This document shows, one piece after another, positions 1-8,790 of a stretch of DNA of 64,000 bases. The stretch's first letter is position 1, and each line of letters starts with the position of its first letter. The DNA lies in contig NZ_CAJQZC010000003.1 in assembly GCF_907164555.1 (NCBI RefSeq), positions 1-64,000 of the forward strand, in the 5' to 3' direction. The translations under genes and the position numbers were made by a program. The stretch comes from Paraburkholderia saeva (GTDB taxonomy: Bacteria > Pseudomonadota > Gammaproteobacteria > Burkholderiales > Burkholderiaceae). The notes below the pieces were generated by a model. It was given only the letters and a program-made list of their open reading frames with translations, ran no database searches and was not told the origin of the DNA.

Positions 1-111
1 GCTGCTGGACACCCAGCGACGCCTCCAGCGTCCTTGATGAACCGCCGTATGCGGAACCGCACGTACGGTGGTGTGGGAGGGCTGAGGGGGTGACCCCTCA
101 CCCTACCCGAT
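1..111 (+). mobile_element. 3' end of a group II intron (domains V and VI)
   Basis: The first ~111 bases read as the conserved 3' terminus of a bacterial group II intron. A domain V-like hairpin lies at about 40-72: ACCGCCGTA pairs with TACGGTGGT, enclosing GCG-GAAC-CGC. A domain VI-like hairpin follows at about 76-108, with CTGAGGGG and CCCCTCA around a GTGA loop and a bulged A in CCCTACCC as the likely branch point. The intron would end near CCCGAT at 106-111. The rest of the element, including any reverse transcriptase/maturase, lies outside the window. It sits just downstream of the GST gene's stop codon and points towards it. The call comes from recognising the conserved end; the exact 3' splice base is approximate. 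Confidence 0.75.
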
Positions 112-161
112 CCCGCGCGCGGCGTTGTTGCGTGGGGGACATCGCGCGGCATGTTGCCCCG

Positions 162-872
162 TCAGGCTGCCTTGCGCGGGGGGATCGTCAGCCCTTTCGC
201 CACGGCGGGGCGCGTGACGAACGCCTGCAGTGCGCGCGTCACGTGCGGAAAGTCGTTGATCCCGACAAGCTCGCCCGCTTCGTAGAAGCCGACCAGGTTG
301 CGCACCCACGGGAAGGTCGCGATGTCGGCGATCGTGTAGTCGTCACCCATGATCCACTGGCGCGTGGCGAGGCGGTCGTTCAGCACACCCAGCAGCCGTT
401 TCGCTTCGGCGATGTAGCGGTCGCGCGGACGCTTGTCTTCGAACTCCTTGCCGGCAAACTTGTGAAAGAAGCCAACCTGTCCAAACATCGGGCCGATGCC
501 GCCCATCTGGAACATGACCCACTGGATCGTCTCGTAACGGCCGGCGGCGTCCTGCGGCATGAACCGGCCCGACTTCTCGGCGAGATAGATCAGGATCGCG
601 CCGGATTCGAACAGCGCCATCGGCTTGCCGTCCGGGCCGTTGGGGTCGAGGATCGCGGGAATCTTGTTGTTGGGATTCAGCGAAAGGAACGCGGGCGACA
701 TCTGGTCGTTCGTCTCGAAGCTGACGAGATGCGGCTCATAAGCGAGGCCCGTTTCTTCGAGCATGATCGAAATTTTCACGCCGTTCGGAGTCGGCAGCGA
801 ATAGAGCTGGATGCGCTCGGGATGCTGGGCGGGCCATTTCGTTGTAATCGGAAAGGCGGAAAGCTGGGTCAT
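162..872 (-). CDS. glutathione S-transferase family protein (YghU/YfcG-like)
   Basis: A 236-residue protein with a thioredoxin-fold N-terminal half (about 20-105) carrying the TPNG-VKISIMLEE motif and the NPNNKIPAI cis-proline segment. An all-alpha C-terminal half (about 112-225) carries the GDDYTIADIA motif of the N-capping box. The TPNG motif is the hallmark of the Nu-class, YfcG/YghU group, which acts as glutathione-dependent disulfide or peroxide reductases using Thr/Asn rather than a catalytic Ser or Cys. It is expected to be cytosolic. The ATG at 872 gives the full fold and normal length. The specific substrate is unknown. Confidence 0.92.
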   Translation of the reverse strand: MTQLSAFPITTKWPAQHPERIQLYSLPTPNGVKISIMLEETGLAYEPHLVSFETNDQMSPAFLSLNPNNKIPAILDPNGPDGKPMALFESGAILIYLAEKSGRFMPQDAAGRYETIQWVMFQMGGIGPMFGQVGFFHKFAGKEFEDKRPRDRYIAEAKRLLGVLNDRLATRQWIMGDDYTIADIATFPWVRNLVGFYEAGELVGINDFPHVTRALQAFVTRPAVAKGLTIPPRKAA

Positions 873-1217
873 CTGGAGTTCCTGATGCGGGGTCGTGAGC
901 GGCGACGCGGCGCCGTTGAATGCGTATCCGGCGGTATTCGTCGTACAGGGCCTTAAATATAAACACTTCCATGATTTTTTGCCTGCCGTGGCCGCGTCGA
1001 ATGCCGGCGCAGTGCGCCTCTCTGCTCCCTATACTTCTACGTGCTCAGTTCCCGATTCACACGCCGAATCCGTGTCACCGCCTTCGACCTGGCGAACCGG
1101 CCTGAACGATGTTCAAGGCGCGTCGTCGGGTCATGCCGTGCGTCCGTCGACGCAATCCAGTCCGCACCCGTGACTCTCATGGAGGATCAGTGCGGTCATG
1201 CAGTACAGGAGGGCGAG
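873..1217. other. intergenic region between divergent GST and GYD genes
   Basis: These 345 bases separate the GST gene (minus) from the GYD gene (plus) and must hold both promoters. I saw no convincing coding sequence, hairpin or clear operator. Reading frames that cross it do not look like protein. Confidence 0.5.
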
Positions 1218-1511
1218 ATGGCGACATACATCGTGTTGGTCAACTGGACCGATCAGGGCGTGCGCGCCGTGAAGGAAACTGTCAACCGTGCGAAGGCGTT
1301 CAGGGAAGTGGCGGCCGGAATGGGCGTGAAGGTCGGCAGCGTGTTATGGACGCTTGGACCGTACGACCTCGTTATCACCTTCGATGCACCTGACGACGAA
1401 ACCGCGACCCGCGTCGGACTCGCGCTGGCGCTTCAGGGCAACGTTCGCTCGACGACGATGCGTGCGTTCGGCGAAGTCGAGATGACAGGCATTCTCAGCG
1501 GCCTGAAATAG
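1218..1511 (+). CDS. GYD domain protein
   Basis: A 97-residue protein starting MATYIVLVNWTDQG, with a central GPYDLVITFDAPDD segment that matches the GYD family (small ferredoxin-like alpha/beta proteins of unknown function). The ATG at 1218 was chosen because AGGAGGGCGAG lies just upstream and the family begins at this point; a longer in-frame extension has no family similarity. It is cytosolic by sequence. No partner is evident; the pentapeptide-repeat gene follows after 87 bases on the same strand. Confidence 0.85.
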   Translation: MATYIVLVNWTDQGVRAVKETVNRAKAFREVAAGMGVKVGSVLWTLGPYDLVITFDAPDDETATRVGLALALQGNVRSTTMRAFGEVEMTGILSGLK

Positions 1512-1598
1512 GTCACGCCGTGCGCTGACGTTAAAATGGTTCATGCGCCTTCTTCATGCCGCGTGCGGCGTATTGCGCGCGGCGTACTTCGACTCCAC

Positions 1599-2327
1599 AT
1601 GAACCACGAACTCTTTCCGGATGCCGCGCCAGGTCGCGCCGGTGGTAGCAGCCAGTCCGTTGCATCGACAACTTTCACGCGTGAACTGCTCGAAGCGCTG
1701 CTTGCCGGCGCGACGACGCCGCCTTCGTTCGAAGACTGCGCGTTCGACATGGCCGACCTGTCGCGACTCGACCTGAGCGGATGCCATTTCACGCGCTGCA
1801 CCGTGGTGGAAGCGTCATTCTTCGGCGCGCAGCTCAACGGCACGCGCTGGCGTAGCTGCCGCGGGCGGCAGGCCGATTTCGGCGCTGCCGATCTTCATGA
1901 CGCGACGTTTCACGCCTGCGATCTCAACAACACCAGCTGGCGGCGCGCGAAGCTCGCGTCGGTATCGTTCAGCGAGAGCAAGCTGACGGGGGCCACGTTC
2001 GAACATGCTTCGACGCTCGGCTTGCAGTTCCGCGAGTGCCTGCTGATCGGCGCGGACCTGCGGGGCATGTCGTTCCGGAGGGCGACGCTCGACCAGCTTG
2101 ATTTTTCCGATGCCGACCTCGACGGCGCCGACTTTCGCGATGCCGTATTCAGCGGCGGCAGTCTGCGCGACGCGTTGTTGAAGAACGCGCGTTTCGCCGG
2201 TGCGGATCTGCGCGACGCCGACCTCGGCGGCCTCCGTCTTACCGACGCCGCGCAGTTTCGCGGCGCGACGATTTCGCACGCGCAGGCGGCAATGCTGATG
2301 GAAGAGCTTGGATTGCGGGTGGCGTAA
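1599..2327 (+). CDS. pentapeptide-repeat protein
   Basis: About 242 residues, most of them pentapeptide repeats of the A(D/N)LXX type: FEDCAFDMADLSRLDLSG, ADFGAADLHDATF, GADLRGMSFRRATL, DADLDGADFRDAVF, ADLRDADLGGLRL. Such repeats fold as a right-handed quadrilateral beta-helix. Some relatives (Qnr, McbG, MfpA) mimic DNA and protect gyrase, but most have no known function, and nothing here ties this one to gyrase. I prefer the ATG at 1599 (MNHELFPDAAPG); an in-frame ATG at 1536 adds 21 Arg-rich residues without repeat character. Confidence 0.85.
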   Translation: MNHELFPDAAPGRAGGSSQSVASTTFTRELLEALLAGATTPPSFEDCAFDMADLSRLDLSGCHFTRCTVVEASFFGAQLNGTRWRSCRGRQADFGAADLHDATFHACDLNNTSWRRAKLASVSFSESKLTGATFEHASTLGLQFRECLLIGADLRGMSFRRATLDQLDFSDADLDGADFRDAVFSGGSLRDALLKNARFAGADLRDADLGGLRLTDAAQFRGATISHAQAAMLMEELGLRVA

Positions 2328-2402
2328 GCGCGCGATGCAACGATCTGCTTACCTGTGAGGTAATTGAACGTCCGCGTGGGACTGGCGAGAATCAGGTCGT
2401 AG

Positions 2403-2672
<270 letters not shown>

Positions 2673-2699
2673 GCAGCAAGCGGCCACCAGGCATAAATA

Positions 2700-2723
2700 G
2701 CGCCGGAATTTTCATTCCGGCGC
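2700..2723. terminator. hairpin between convergent atpE and transglutaminase genes
   Basis: A perfect 10-bp stem: GCGCCGGAAT (2700-2709) pairs with ATTCCGGCGC (2714-2723) around TTTC. It lies 28 bases after atpE and covers the stop codon of the convergent transglutaminase gene, so it could act as a shared bidirectional terminator. There is no long T-run on either strand. Confidence 0.6.
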
Positions 2724-3515
2724 GCAATGCACGTCGAATCTGATCAGTTTTGTCGGGCCGAACGCGTTGCTGATTGCGACATCGGCGGCATCGCGTCCAC
2801 GCGCCATCAATACGCGGCCGGTGCGCGGCGCGTTATTACGCGGATCGAACGTTTGCCAGCATCCGCCGACATACGCCTCGAACCACGCGGCGAAATCCAT
2901 TGCGCTATATGGCGGTGGCGTGCCGACGTCGCTGATATAGCCGGTGCAGTAGCGCGCCGGAATATTCATCGCGCGGCACAACGTGACCGCGAGATGTGCG
3001 AAGTCGCGGCACACGCCTTTCTTTTCCTGCCACGCCTGGAACGCAGTCTTCGTCGGCCGCGCGAAGTCATAGCCGAATGTGATGTGATTGAACACATAGT
3101 CGCAGATCGCCTGCACGCGATCGCGTCCCGGCGGCGAAGCTGAAAAGAGTTTCCATGCGATGTCGGAAAGCAGGTCGGTTTCGCAGTAGCGGCTGCCGAG
3201 CAGAAACACGAGGCATTCGTCCGGCAACTGTTCAACCGGCGTCGCGTACGTGAACGGCTGCAGCGCTTCCGGTTGATCCGAAATATTGAGCAGCGCGGAC
3301 GTGGACAGCGAAATCTGCCCCGGCGGCGCGACAATGCGGCTGCACAGGTTGCCGAAACCGTCGCGATACTGCGTAATCGGCACAGGCGGGTGCACATGCA
3401 GCACATCGGGACTCACAACGTCCTGTACGCGCGAATAATGCGTGTTGAGCATCAGCATCATCGGCGTCGGCTGCTCGCATTCGTAGACCAGTTCATAACC
3501 CACGCGAAGTTTCAT
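2712..3515 (-). CDS. transglutaminase-like protein, possible loss of catalytic His
   Basis: A 267-residue protein with a short beta N-terminal domain and a transglutaminase core. The Cys motif GVCRDFAHLAVTLCRAMNIPARY is followed by GYISDVGTPPP and an Asp motif CWQTFDPRNN. At the place where many relatives have D-F-H-A-W, this protein reads DFAAW (codons GCC GCG), so the His of the Cys-His-Asp triad is missing there. The ATG at 3515 (MKLRVGYELVYEC) fits the domain start. A second transglutaminase gene lies 41 bases upstream on the same strand, which suggests one operon. Substrates of this group (COG1305) are unknown; peptidase or transamidase activity is a family-level guess. Confidence 0.85.
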   Translation of the reverse strand: MKLRVGYELVYECEQPTPMMLMLNTHYSRVQDVVSPDVLHVHPPVPITQYRDGFGNLCSRIVAPPGQISLSTSALLNISDQPEALQPFTYATPVEQLPDECLVFLLGSRYCETDLLSDIAWKLFSASPPGRDRVQAICDYVFNHITFGYDFARPTKTAFQAWQEKKGVCRDFAHLAVTLCRAMNIPARYCTGYISDVGTPPPYSAMDFAAWFEAYVGGCWQTFDPRNNAPRTGRVLMARGRDAADVAISNAFGPTKLIRFDVHCAPE

Positions 3516-3556
3516 CGGAACAGCCTTTATGTGTTGAATGTGATTGGGCGGCGCGC

Positions 3557-4426
3557 TTACTCTTCGGTGACGCTGACTTCGACGTCGAGACCCTGGAACG
3601 AATGCATGGCGCCATGCCAGGTGCCCCACAGCGGCAGCGCCTGGTAGTAATTCCACGCGACGGCCACGCGGATCAGATGCCGGTTACCGATGATGCTGTT
3701 GGTCGGATCGAAATCGATCCAGCCGGCGCCGGGCAGATAGATCTGCAGCCATGCGTGTGTCGAGCCACCGCCCTGTGCCGGATCGTGATCGGGTACGAAG
3801 ATGTAGCCGCTGACGAAACGCGCGGCGAGTCCGAGCGAGCGCACGGCGTCCATCATCAGCACCGCGAAATCACGGCAGCTGCCGCTGCGGTGGCGCAACG
3901 TATCGGCTGGGCGATTGACGCCTTTTTCAGTGCGTCGCACATAGAAGAAGCTGCTTTTGATCTCCAGCGTCATCGCGCGCAGCATCGCCATCGTGCCGGT
4001 GTTGCCGTCGGACGCGATGAAAGCGCGCGCCCAGGTGTCGACTTCGTCGTCCGGATACTGGCGGCTGCGCGCGTTGACCAGGTCCGTTGCTTCCTCGTTC
4101 GTGTAAGCGAACGGCCACGTCGCGGCGTAGGGCTCAAGCGAATAGTCGGGCAGCGGTGCCTCGAAATGTTCGAGCGTGACTTCGCTTCTGAAGCGCAGTT
4201 CGGCCGCCGTTCCGGAGAACGTTGCAACGGCAACCGAGTTGTCGAAAACGTCGTGCAGCCAGTGAAGACGCGCGGGCTGCGGCGTGATCACAAGCTGTGT
4301 CGTCAAAAGCCGCAGATCGTGACTCGCGCGTGGCCGGAACATCATCCGGTGTTCGCCGAAGCTCACGGGCTCCGAATACCGGTAGACGCTCGTGTGTCGC
4401 ACCGTCATGCGCTGCGGCTCAGTCAT
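3557..4426 (-). CDS. transglutaminase-like superfamily protein
   Basis: A 289-residue protein with a bacterial transglutaminase N-terminal beta domain (about 5-85, HTSVYRYSEPVSFGEHRMMFRPR) and a catalytic core at about 160-265. The triad is visible: Cys in SGSCRDFAVLMMDAVRSLG, His in GGSTHAWLQIYLPG and Asp in WIDFDPTN. It is probably first in a two-gene unit with the adjacent paralogue. Signal peptide: none visible. The start may be the ATG at 4426 or the internal ATG at 4408 (MTVRHTSVYRY), which lies closer to the domain. Confidence 0.87.
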   Translation of the reverse strand: MTEPQRMTVRHTSVYRYSEPVSFGEHRMMFRPRASHDLRLLTTQLVITPQPARLHWLHDVFDNSVAVATFSGTAAELRFRSEVTLEHFEAPLPDYSLEPYAATWPFAYTNEEATDLVNARSRQYPDDEVDTWARAFIASDGNTGTMAMLRAMTLEIKSSFFYVRRTEKGVNRPADTLRHRSGSCRDFAVLMMDAVRSLGLAARFVSGYIFVPDHDPAQGGGSTHAWLQIYLPGAGWIDFDPTNSIIGNRHLIRVAVAWNYYQALPLWGTWHGAMHSFQGLDVEVSVTEE

Positions 4427-4701
4427 GTTGTGCCGCCGTCCGGGTGACGGACGCCGCGGGGATCAAAACGATCGTCATGTTGTCGCCTGTGAAAGCCTGC
4501 CGCGACAGCACGAACTGGGGCGACGATTGTGGCATGCATTTCGTGAGCCACATCGTGCTTTCCGGCGCGCGCGGGGAAAGCATTCCTGATCGAGCATACA
4601 CGCGCCATATTTGCCCGCATCAGATGTTTTTCTGCACGGCGTGTGAGCGGCGGCAGCGGCGTGAGCGCAGGTCGGTAAAGGGGTGCGAGGTACGGTAACC
4701 G

Positions 4702-5103
4702 TTACTGAAACGTCTGCGCGAGGAGTTGCGCGACCTGTCGGAATCCGCCAGTCAGCGACGGATCGATGCCGTATCCGTCGGCCAGCAACGCACCGGGGTC
4801 GAGATAATCGACGCATACCGGTTCCTGTGCGTCCTGCCAGATCACGATCTTCAGCGGCAGTTCGAGCGCGGCGTGCGGGTTCGCCTGCATGACAGGCGTG
4901 CCGCCTTTCGGATTGCCGAAGAGAATCAGCCGGGTCGGGCGCAGCGTCGTTCCGGATTTTGCCGCGGCAGCGGCCTGATCGATGTCGGCGAAAATGGTCA
5001 TGCCGCGCGACGTCAGTGTCTCGGTGACAAGCGCCACGGTGCGGTCAAAATCGAACCGGCTTTGCAATGTGACGACGGCGGGCGGCGCGGTAAAGGCGGG
5101 CAT
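4702..5103 (-). CDS. DUF302 domain protein
   Basis: A 133-residue protein that matches the DUF302 pattern: VVTLQSRFDFDRTVALVTETLTSRG, then a variable stretch, then LILFGNPKGGTPVMQANPHAALELPLKIVIWQD and a C-terminal DPG segment. DUF302 proteins are small alpha/beta proteins of unknown function, often in stress or metal contexts. The ATG at 5103 (MPAFTAPPAVVTL) was chosen because upstream in-frame sequence does not resemble the family. Confidence 0.85.
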   Translation of the reverse strand: MPAFTAPPAVVTLQSRFDFDRTVALVTETLTSRGMTIFADIDQAAAAAKSGTTLRPTRLILFGNPKGGTPVMQANPHAALELPLKIVIWQDAQEPVCVDYLDPGALLADGYGIDPSLTGGFRQVAQLLAQTFQ

Positions 5104-5317
5104 GATCGTGATCCTTTGCAGTGGGGTGCTGCTGGAAGCGCACAATGACTGCCGCCAGCATACTGTGCTTCCCAAACGAAGGCAGACAGCGCGCGCGTAC
5201 GCGTAATCCCTGGCGGGCATCGGCCAGACCGTAGCGATAACATCGGTCGGCAAAAAATGCCCCGTCGGGTCATAGCAATTCGCAAGGCCGCCCGAACCTC
5301 ACCACGGAATCTATTCG

Positions 5318-6082
5318 ATGACTTCGACCGAACATCCCGTCAGCGAAGCAGCCCTCGAAAAACTGCGCCACGTCAGTACCGCCACACTCACGACGCAGCT
5401 CTTCAAGCACGGCCTGCGCAACGTGTTCATCCAGGGCATCGTGCCGCTCGTGAAGCCCGCGGCCGGTGCGCCGAATCTCGTCGGCCCGGCCTTCACGCTG
5501 CGCAATATTCCCGCGCGCGAGGACATCGACCACATCGGCATTTTTCAGGATCCGGACCATCCGCAGCGCAAGGCCATCGAAACGGCGCCGCCCGGCAGCG
5601 TGCTCGTGCAGGACTGCCGTGGCGAGCGCAGCGTCGCGTCGGTCGGCTCGATTCTCGCGACGCGTCTGAAAATGCGTGGCGTAGCCGGCATGGTGTCGGA
5701 CGGCCCGATCCGCGACAGCGCGACGATCGCCGCGCTCGGTCTCCCGCTCTTCTGCGCGGGCGCAAGCGCGCCGCTGAATCTGGCGAAGCATCACGCGGTC
5801 GACGTCAACGTTCCGATCGGTTGCGGCGGCGTGGCGGTGTATCCGGGCGATATCGTCGTCGGCGATGCCGATGGCGTCGTGATCGTGCCGCGCCATCTCG
5901 CCGAGGAAGTCGCGCACGCCGCGGCCGAACAGGAACTGATGGAAGCGTTTATCACGGAGCGCATCGAAGCGGGTGCGCCGTTGCGCGGCACGTACCCGCC
6001 GAACGCCGAAACGCTGGCCGCTTACCAGCAGTGGCGTAAAGCCCGCACCGAGGATGCGCCGCAGATGGGCCCCGCCGGTTGA
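5318..6082 (+). CDS. RraA-like / HMG aldolase family protein
   Basis: A 254-residue protein with the RraA fold: a G-rich N-terminal strand (LVGPAFTLRN), a central AVASVG-like segment GSILATRLKMRGVAGMVSDGPIRDS (the R-D pair common to the class II aldolase branch) and GDIVVGDADGVVIVP. The family includes inhibitors of RNase E and divalent-metal pyruvate aldolases or oxaloacetate decarboxylases. The RD motif and the length (longer than E. coli RraA, 161 residues) favour an enzymatic role. It appears to be transcribed alone. Confidence 0.85.
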   Translation: MTSTEHPVSEAALEKLRHVSTATLTTQLFKHGLRNVFIQGIVPLVKPAAGAPNLVGPAFTLRNIPAREDIDHIGIFQDPDHPQRKAIETAPPGSVLVQDCRGERSVASVGSILATRLKMRGVAGMVSDGPIRDSATIAALGLPLFCAGASAPLNLAKHHAVDVNVPIGCGGVAVYPGDIVVGDADGVVIVPRHLAEEVAHAAAEQELMEAFITERIEAGAPLRGTYPPNAETLAAYQQWRKARTEDAPQMGPAG

Positions 6083-6177
6083 TGCGTTGCAACGTGGTGT
6101 GTGATTTCGAGTCTGGAAAAACAGGCACGAAGAATGCGTCTTCCTGTCCTCACACTCCATGGCTCATCGAGGTCGAT

Positions 6178-6471
6178 ATGGAAATCGAATCAACTGCGTG
6201 GTTCCCGCTAGACCGGTACGCGCCTGCCCGCGAGGGCTGGTACGAGGTGCAGCTCGTCAATGGAGACACGGCCTTCGCGAAGTTCGGCGAAGGCGAGTGG
6301 ACCGAGAAACCGATGCTCGTTTTTACACACTGGCGTGGCCTTGTTTCCGATCCCGCCAGATCAGACGAAACCGAAACCATCGACGCTGAAGTCATGGCGG
6401 CCGAAGGCGTGCGCGCGGCGTGGAACGCGTTCTTTCCCGGCATGGGCGGCGAGGCGCACCAGAAACACTAA
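6178..6471 (+). CDS. hypothetical protein, 97 residues
   Basis: Starts MEIESTAWFPLDRYAPAREGWYEVQL and continues NGDTAFAKFGEGEWTEKP, which looks like a small beta-rich, Trp-containing cytosolic protein. It has no signal peptide or membrane segment. The ATG at 6178 was chosen over an in-frame upstream start because the upstream residues have no protein-like character. I do not recognise the family. Confidence 0.6.
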   Translation: MEIESTAWFPLDRYAPAREGWYEVQLVNGDTAFAKFGEGEWTEKPMLVFTHWRGLVSDPARSDETETIDAEVMAAEGVRAAWNAFFPGMGGEAHQKH

Positions 6472-6517
6472 AGCGCTCCCGCGCGCCTGCCGGCCGGCGC
6501 CGTCCGGCGCGCGAATT

Positions 6518-8080
6518 TCAGCGCTCGTCCGGCGCGACAAGGCCCGAGCGGCGCTGCTTGCCCCACGACCGTCCACCGCGCAGAAAGTGGAGCCAGCCCA
6601 GCGCCGCGCCTGCGTGACGGATCAGCTGGAACGTGAACGGCTCGGCGATCGCGGCGGCCATCGCCATCCCGATGCTTGAGCCTGAGCGGTCGCCCGTCCA
6701 GCGACGGTAGAGGTGCACGCACCACAGGTAGAACGCGAGATCGATGGCGGTCTTCAGGCCGATCACGCTGAAGATCGAAATGACGATTGCGCCGTGTCCA
6801 CCGAATATGAAGCCCAGCAGCAGCGCGAAGGCGGTGAGCCCGTAAATCGGCTGCATCGTATCGATTGCCTTGACGGGTAGCATCAGCATGCCGAGCGTGC
6901 CATAACGCGGGTTGCCCGTCATGTCGCGATTCCAGTACTGCGTCTGCAGAAAGCCCGCGAACCAGCGACGCCGCTGACGCAGGAAGGTCGCCAGCGTGCC
7001 GGGTGCATCGGTGCGCGCGTGTGCATTGCCGACGACGCTCACGTCCCAGTGTAGACCGTGATCGACCGCGTAGCGGCGCAGGCGGTGAATCAGCTCGTAA
7101 TCCTCGACGAGACACTGCGGATCGAAGCCGCCGACCGCGAGCAGCGCATCGCGCCGGAATGACGCAAATGCCCCTGAAATCAGCAGCAGGCTGTCCGCGC
7201 GCATCCACGCAAAGCGCGCGATGAAGTTGCGCATGTACTCGTACGTCTGGAAAAACTGGAAGAGCCGACCCGCAACCGTCTTGCTGCAAACCGGCACGAG
7301 AATGCCCGCAGCCGCGACGAGGCCCGCATTGCCCGCGAACGCGGCGCGCATCGCAAAGGTGGCGTCGTCGGCCAGCAGCGTGTCGGCGTCTACCGTCATC
7401 ACCGTTTCGGTCGTCATGACGGTAATCGCGGCATTCAGCGCGCGCGCCTTGCCGCCGTGCGGCACGCGCAGCCAGTAGAGATTCGGATACAGCGTGCTCG
7501 GCGCGCTCAGTTCGCCTTCTGCGGGTGCTGTCAGGCCAAAACGGCGTGTGAGGAGATCCCGCGTGCCGTCGGTCGATCCGTCGTCGGCGATGACGATCTG
7601 CGCCGGCCCGTGCGTCTGCCGCAGCAGCGCGGCAAGCGTCACGGGCAGCACGGCCGCCTCGTTATGTGACGCCACGATGACGCCCATGCCCGGCATCGGC
7701 GCATCCGCTCCGCGCGCGTCCGCGGCGGGTGGCTGCATCGGCCGGATCAGCGGCAACGTTTTCAGCGTGACGAACGCGAGCAGCAGCGTGTCGTAGATCA
7801 CGTAGGCGATGCCCGTCGACCACGCGACGACGCCATGCAGGAAGAACGCCCGCGCGAACAGCACCAGCCACAGCGCGATGACGCTGAAATGAATCGCCAC
7901 GCCCAGCATCGTCGCCGGGCGCGGCAGGATGCGTGGCGAGGCGAGCGCGAGCGCGCTTTCCAGCGAAGCTTTCGCACTTCGTGCCGCGTCGGCGGAATTC
8001 ACGGGCGCGGTCCTGGCGGGACAATCGACGTCATGGCTCACGGCACCATCCGTTTCAATACCGATTTGCGGTCGATCCAC
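6518..8080 (-). CDS. membrane-bound family 2 glycosyltransferase
   Basis: Up to 520 residues. Two N-terminal membrane helices (about 58-110) precede a GT2 catalytic domain: GMGVIVASHNEAAVLPVTL, VIADDGSTDGTRDLL, the D-x-D type VMTVDADTLL, the acceptor motif CLVEDYELIHRLR and the processive-type QRRRWFAGF. Four or so C-terminal membrane helices follow (about 370-490). This layout is that of cellulose synthase/NodC/PgaC-type inner-membrane enzymes that polymerise a sugar at the cytosolic face; the sugar is not predictable. The ATG at 8080 overlaps the end of the upstream cytochrome b561 gene by 43 bases. An in-frame GTG at 8041, nearly abutting that stop codon, is an alternative start. Confidence 0.87.
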   Translation of the reverse strand: MDRPQIGIETDGAVSHDVDCPARTAPVNSADAARSAKASLESALALASPRILPRPATMLGVAIHFSVIALWLVLFARAFFLHGVVAWSTGIAYVIYDTLLLAFVTLKTLPLIRPMQPPAADARGADAPMPGMGVIVASHNEAAVLPVTLAALLRQTHGPAQIVIADDGSTDGTRDLLTRRFGLTAPAEGELSAPSTLYPNLYWLRVPHGGKARALNAAITVMTTETVMTVDADTLLADDATFAMRAAFAGNAGLVAAAGILVPVCSKTVAGRLFQFFQTYEYMRNFIARFAWMRADSLLLISGAFASFRRDALLAVGGFDPQCLVEDYELIHRLRRYAVDHGLHWDVSVVGNAHARTDAPGTLATFLRQRRRWFAGFLQTQYWNRDMTGNPRYGTLGMLMLPVKAIDTMQPIYGLTAFALLLGFIFGGHGAIVISIFSVIGLKTAIDLAFYLWCVHLYRRWTGDRSGSSIGMAMAAAIAEPFTFQLIRHAGAALGWLHFLRGGRSWGKQRRSGLVAPDER

Positions 8081-8640
8081 TCATGCTTGAGCGCACCGCC
8101 GATGTGCATCGCGAGCAGCGCATACAGCGCATACCCGAGCCACGTATGCAGCGCGCCGAATGTGTCGTGCAGTGGTTCCTTCACGGCGGGAGCGAGATTC
8201 ATGATCAGGCCGATGCGCGGCCAGGGCACGATTCCGAAGAGGGTCATCGGATGCGTCGCCGCATCTTTCCACGCGGAGTCGTGCATCCATCCGGAGAGCG
8301 GCAGTCCGATCATCAGCAGATAGAGCAGGAAGTGCGCGACGTGCGCCGCGCCACGCTCCCAGTTCGGGAAACTGCGCGGAAGGGGCGGCGGCCGGTGCGA
8401 CGCGCGCCACAGAATGCGCAGCAGCACGAGGCCGAGTACCGTAATGCCGATGGACTTGTGCGTGTTGATGACGGGACGCACCCAGTCGTCCGGAAGCGAA
8501 TCCGCGCTCAGCCCGAGCACGACGTTGACGAGAATGAGCACCGCAATGATCCAGTGCAGCAGCATCGCGGTGCGGGAATACCGCGAGGGCGTCGTTGTGT
8601 CAGCCAGTTCGGCGCGCGACGGGTTGGCCTGTGTGTTCAT
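8038..8640 (-). CDS. cytochrome b561 family protein
   Basis: A 200-residue inner-membrane protein with four helices. The haem-ligand histidines appear in RTAMLLHWIIAVLILVNVVLG, VINTHKSIGITVLGLVLLRI, RGAAHVAHFLLYLLMIGLPLSGW and LHTWLGYALYALLAMHIGGAL. Family members pass electrons from the quinone pool to periplasmic partners. It is transcribed towards the glycosyltransferase gene and overlaps it, and is divergent from the exported methionine sulfoxide reductases, so a redox link is possible but inferred only from position. Confidence 0.9.
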   Translation of the reverse strand: MNTQANPSRAELADTTTPSRYSRTAMLLHWIIAVLILVNVVLGLSADSLPDDWVRPVINTHKSIGITVLGLVLLRILWRASHRPPPLPRSFPNWERGAAHVAHFLLYLLMIGLPLSGWMHDSAWKDAATHPMTLFGIVPWPRIGLIMNLAPAVKEPLHDTFGALHTWLGYALYALLAMHIGGALKHEWIDRKSVLKRMVP

Positions 8641-8756
8641 CGGTGGCGTCTTCAGAAGTGTGAGGCGATGAAAGCTGTCAGAAATGGGGGCGCCAGGTGT
8701 ATTCCGCTTGCGAACCTGGCGTGGTCTACAGGAAAACGCCTGCCCTGCGTACTTTA

Positions 8757-8790
8757 TTCCGGATATATCGTTTCAAACATTTCCGGATAT
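8757..8790. promoter_or_regulatory. direct repeat TTCCGGATAT in the divergent b561/msrB region
   Basis: The decamer TTCCGGATAT occurs at 8757-8766 and again at 8781-8790, 24 bases apart. A distal CGGAAT (8795-8800) inversely matches the ATTCCG at 8756. It lies in the 333-base region between the divergent cytochrome b561 and msrB genes, where nothing codes. The spacing of a little over two helical turns fits a dimeric regulator or response-regulator site. The regulator is unknown. Confidence 0.45.

Noticed and set aside
4419..4620. Short frames upstream of the second transglutaminase gene
   Set aside because: No ribosome site, and they do not resemble any family; the transglutaminase start at 4426 is well supported.
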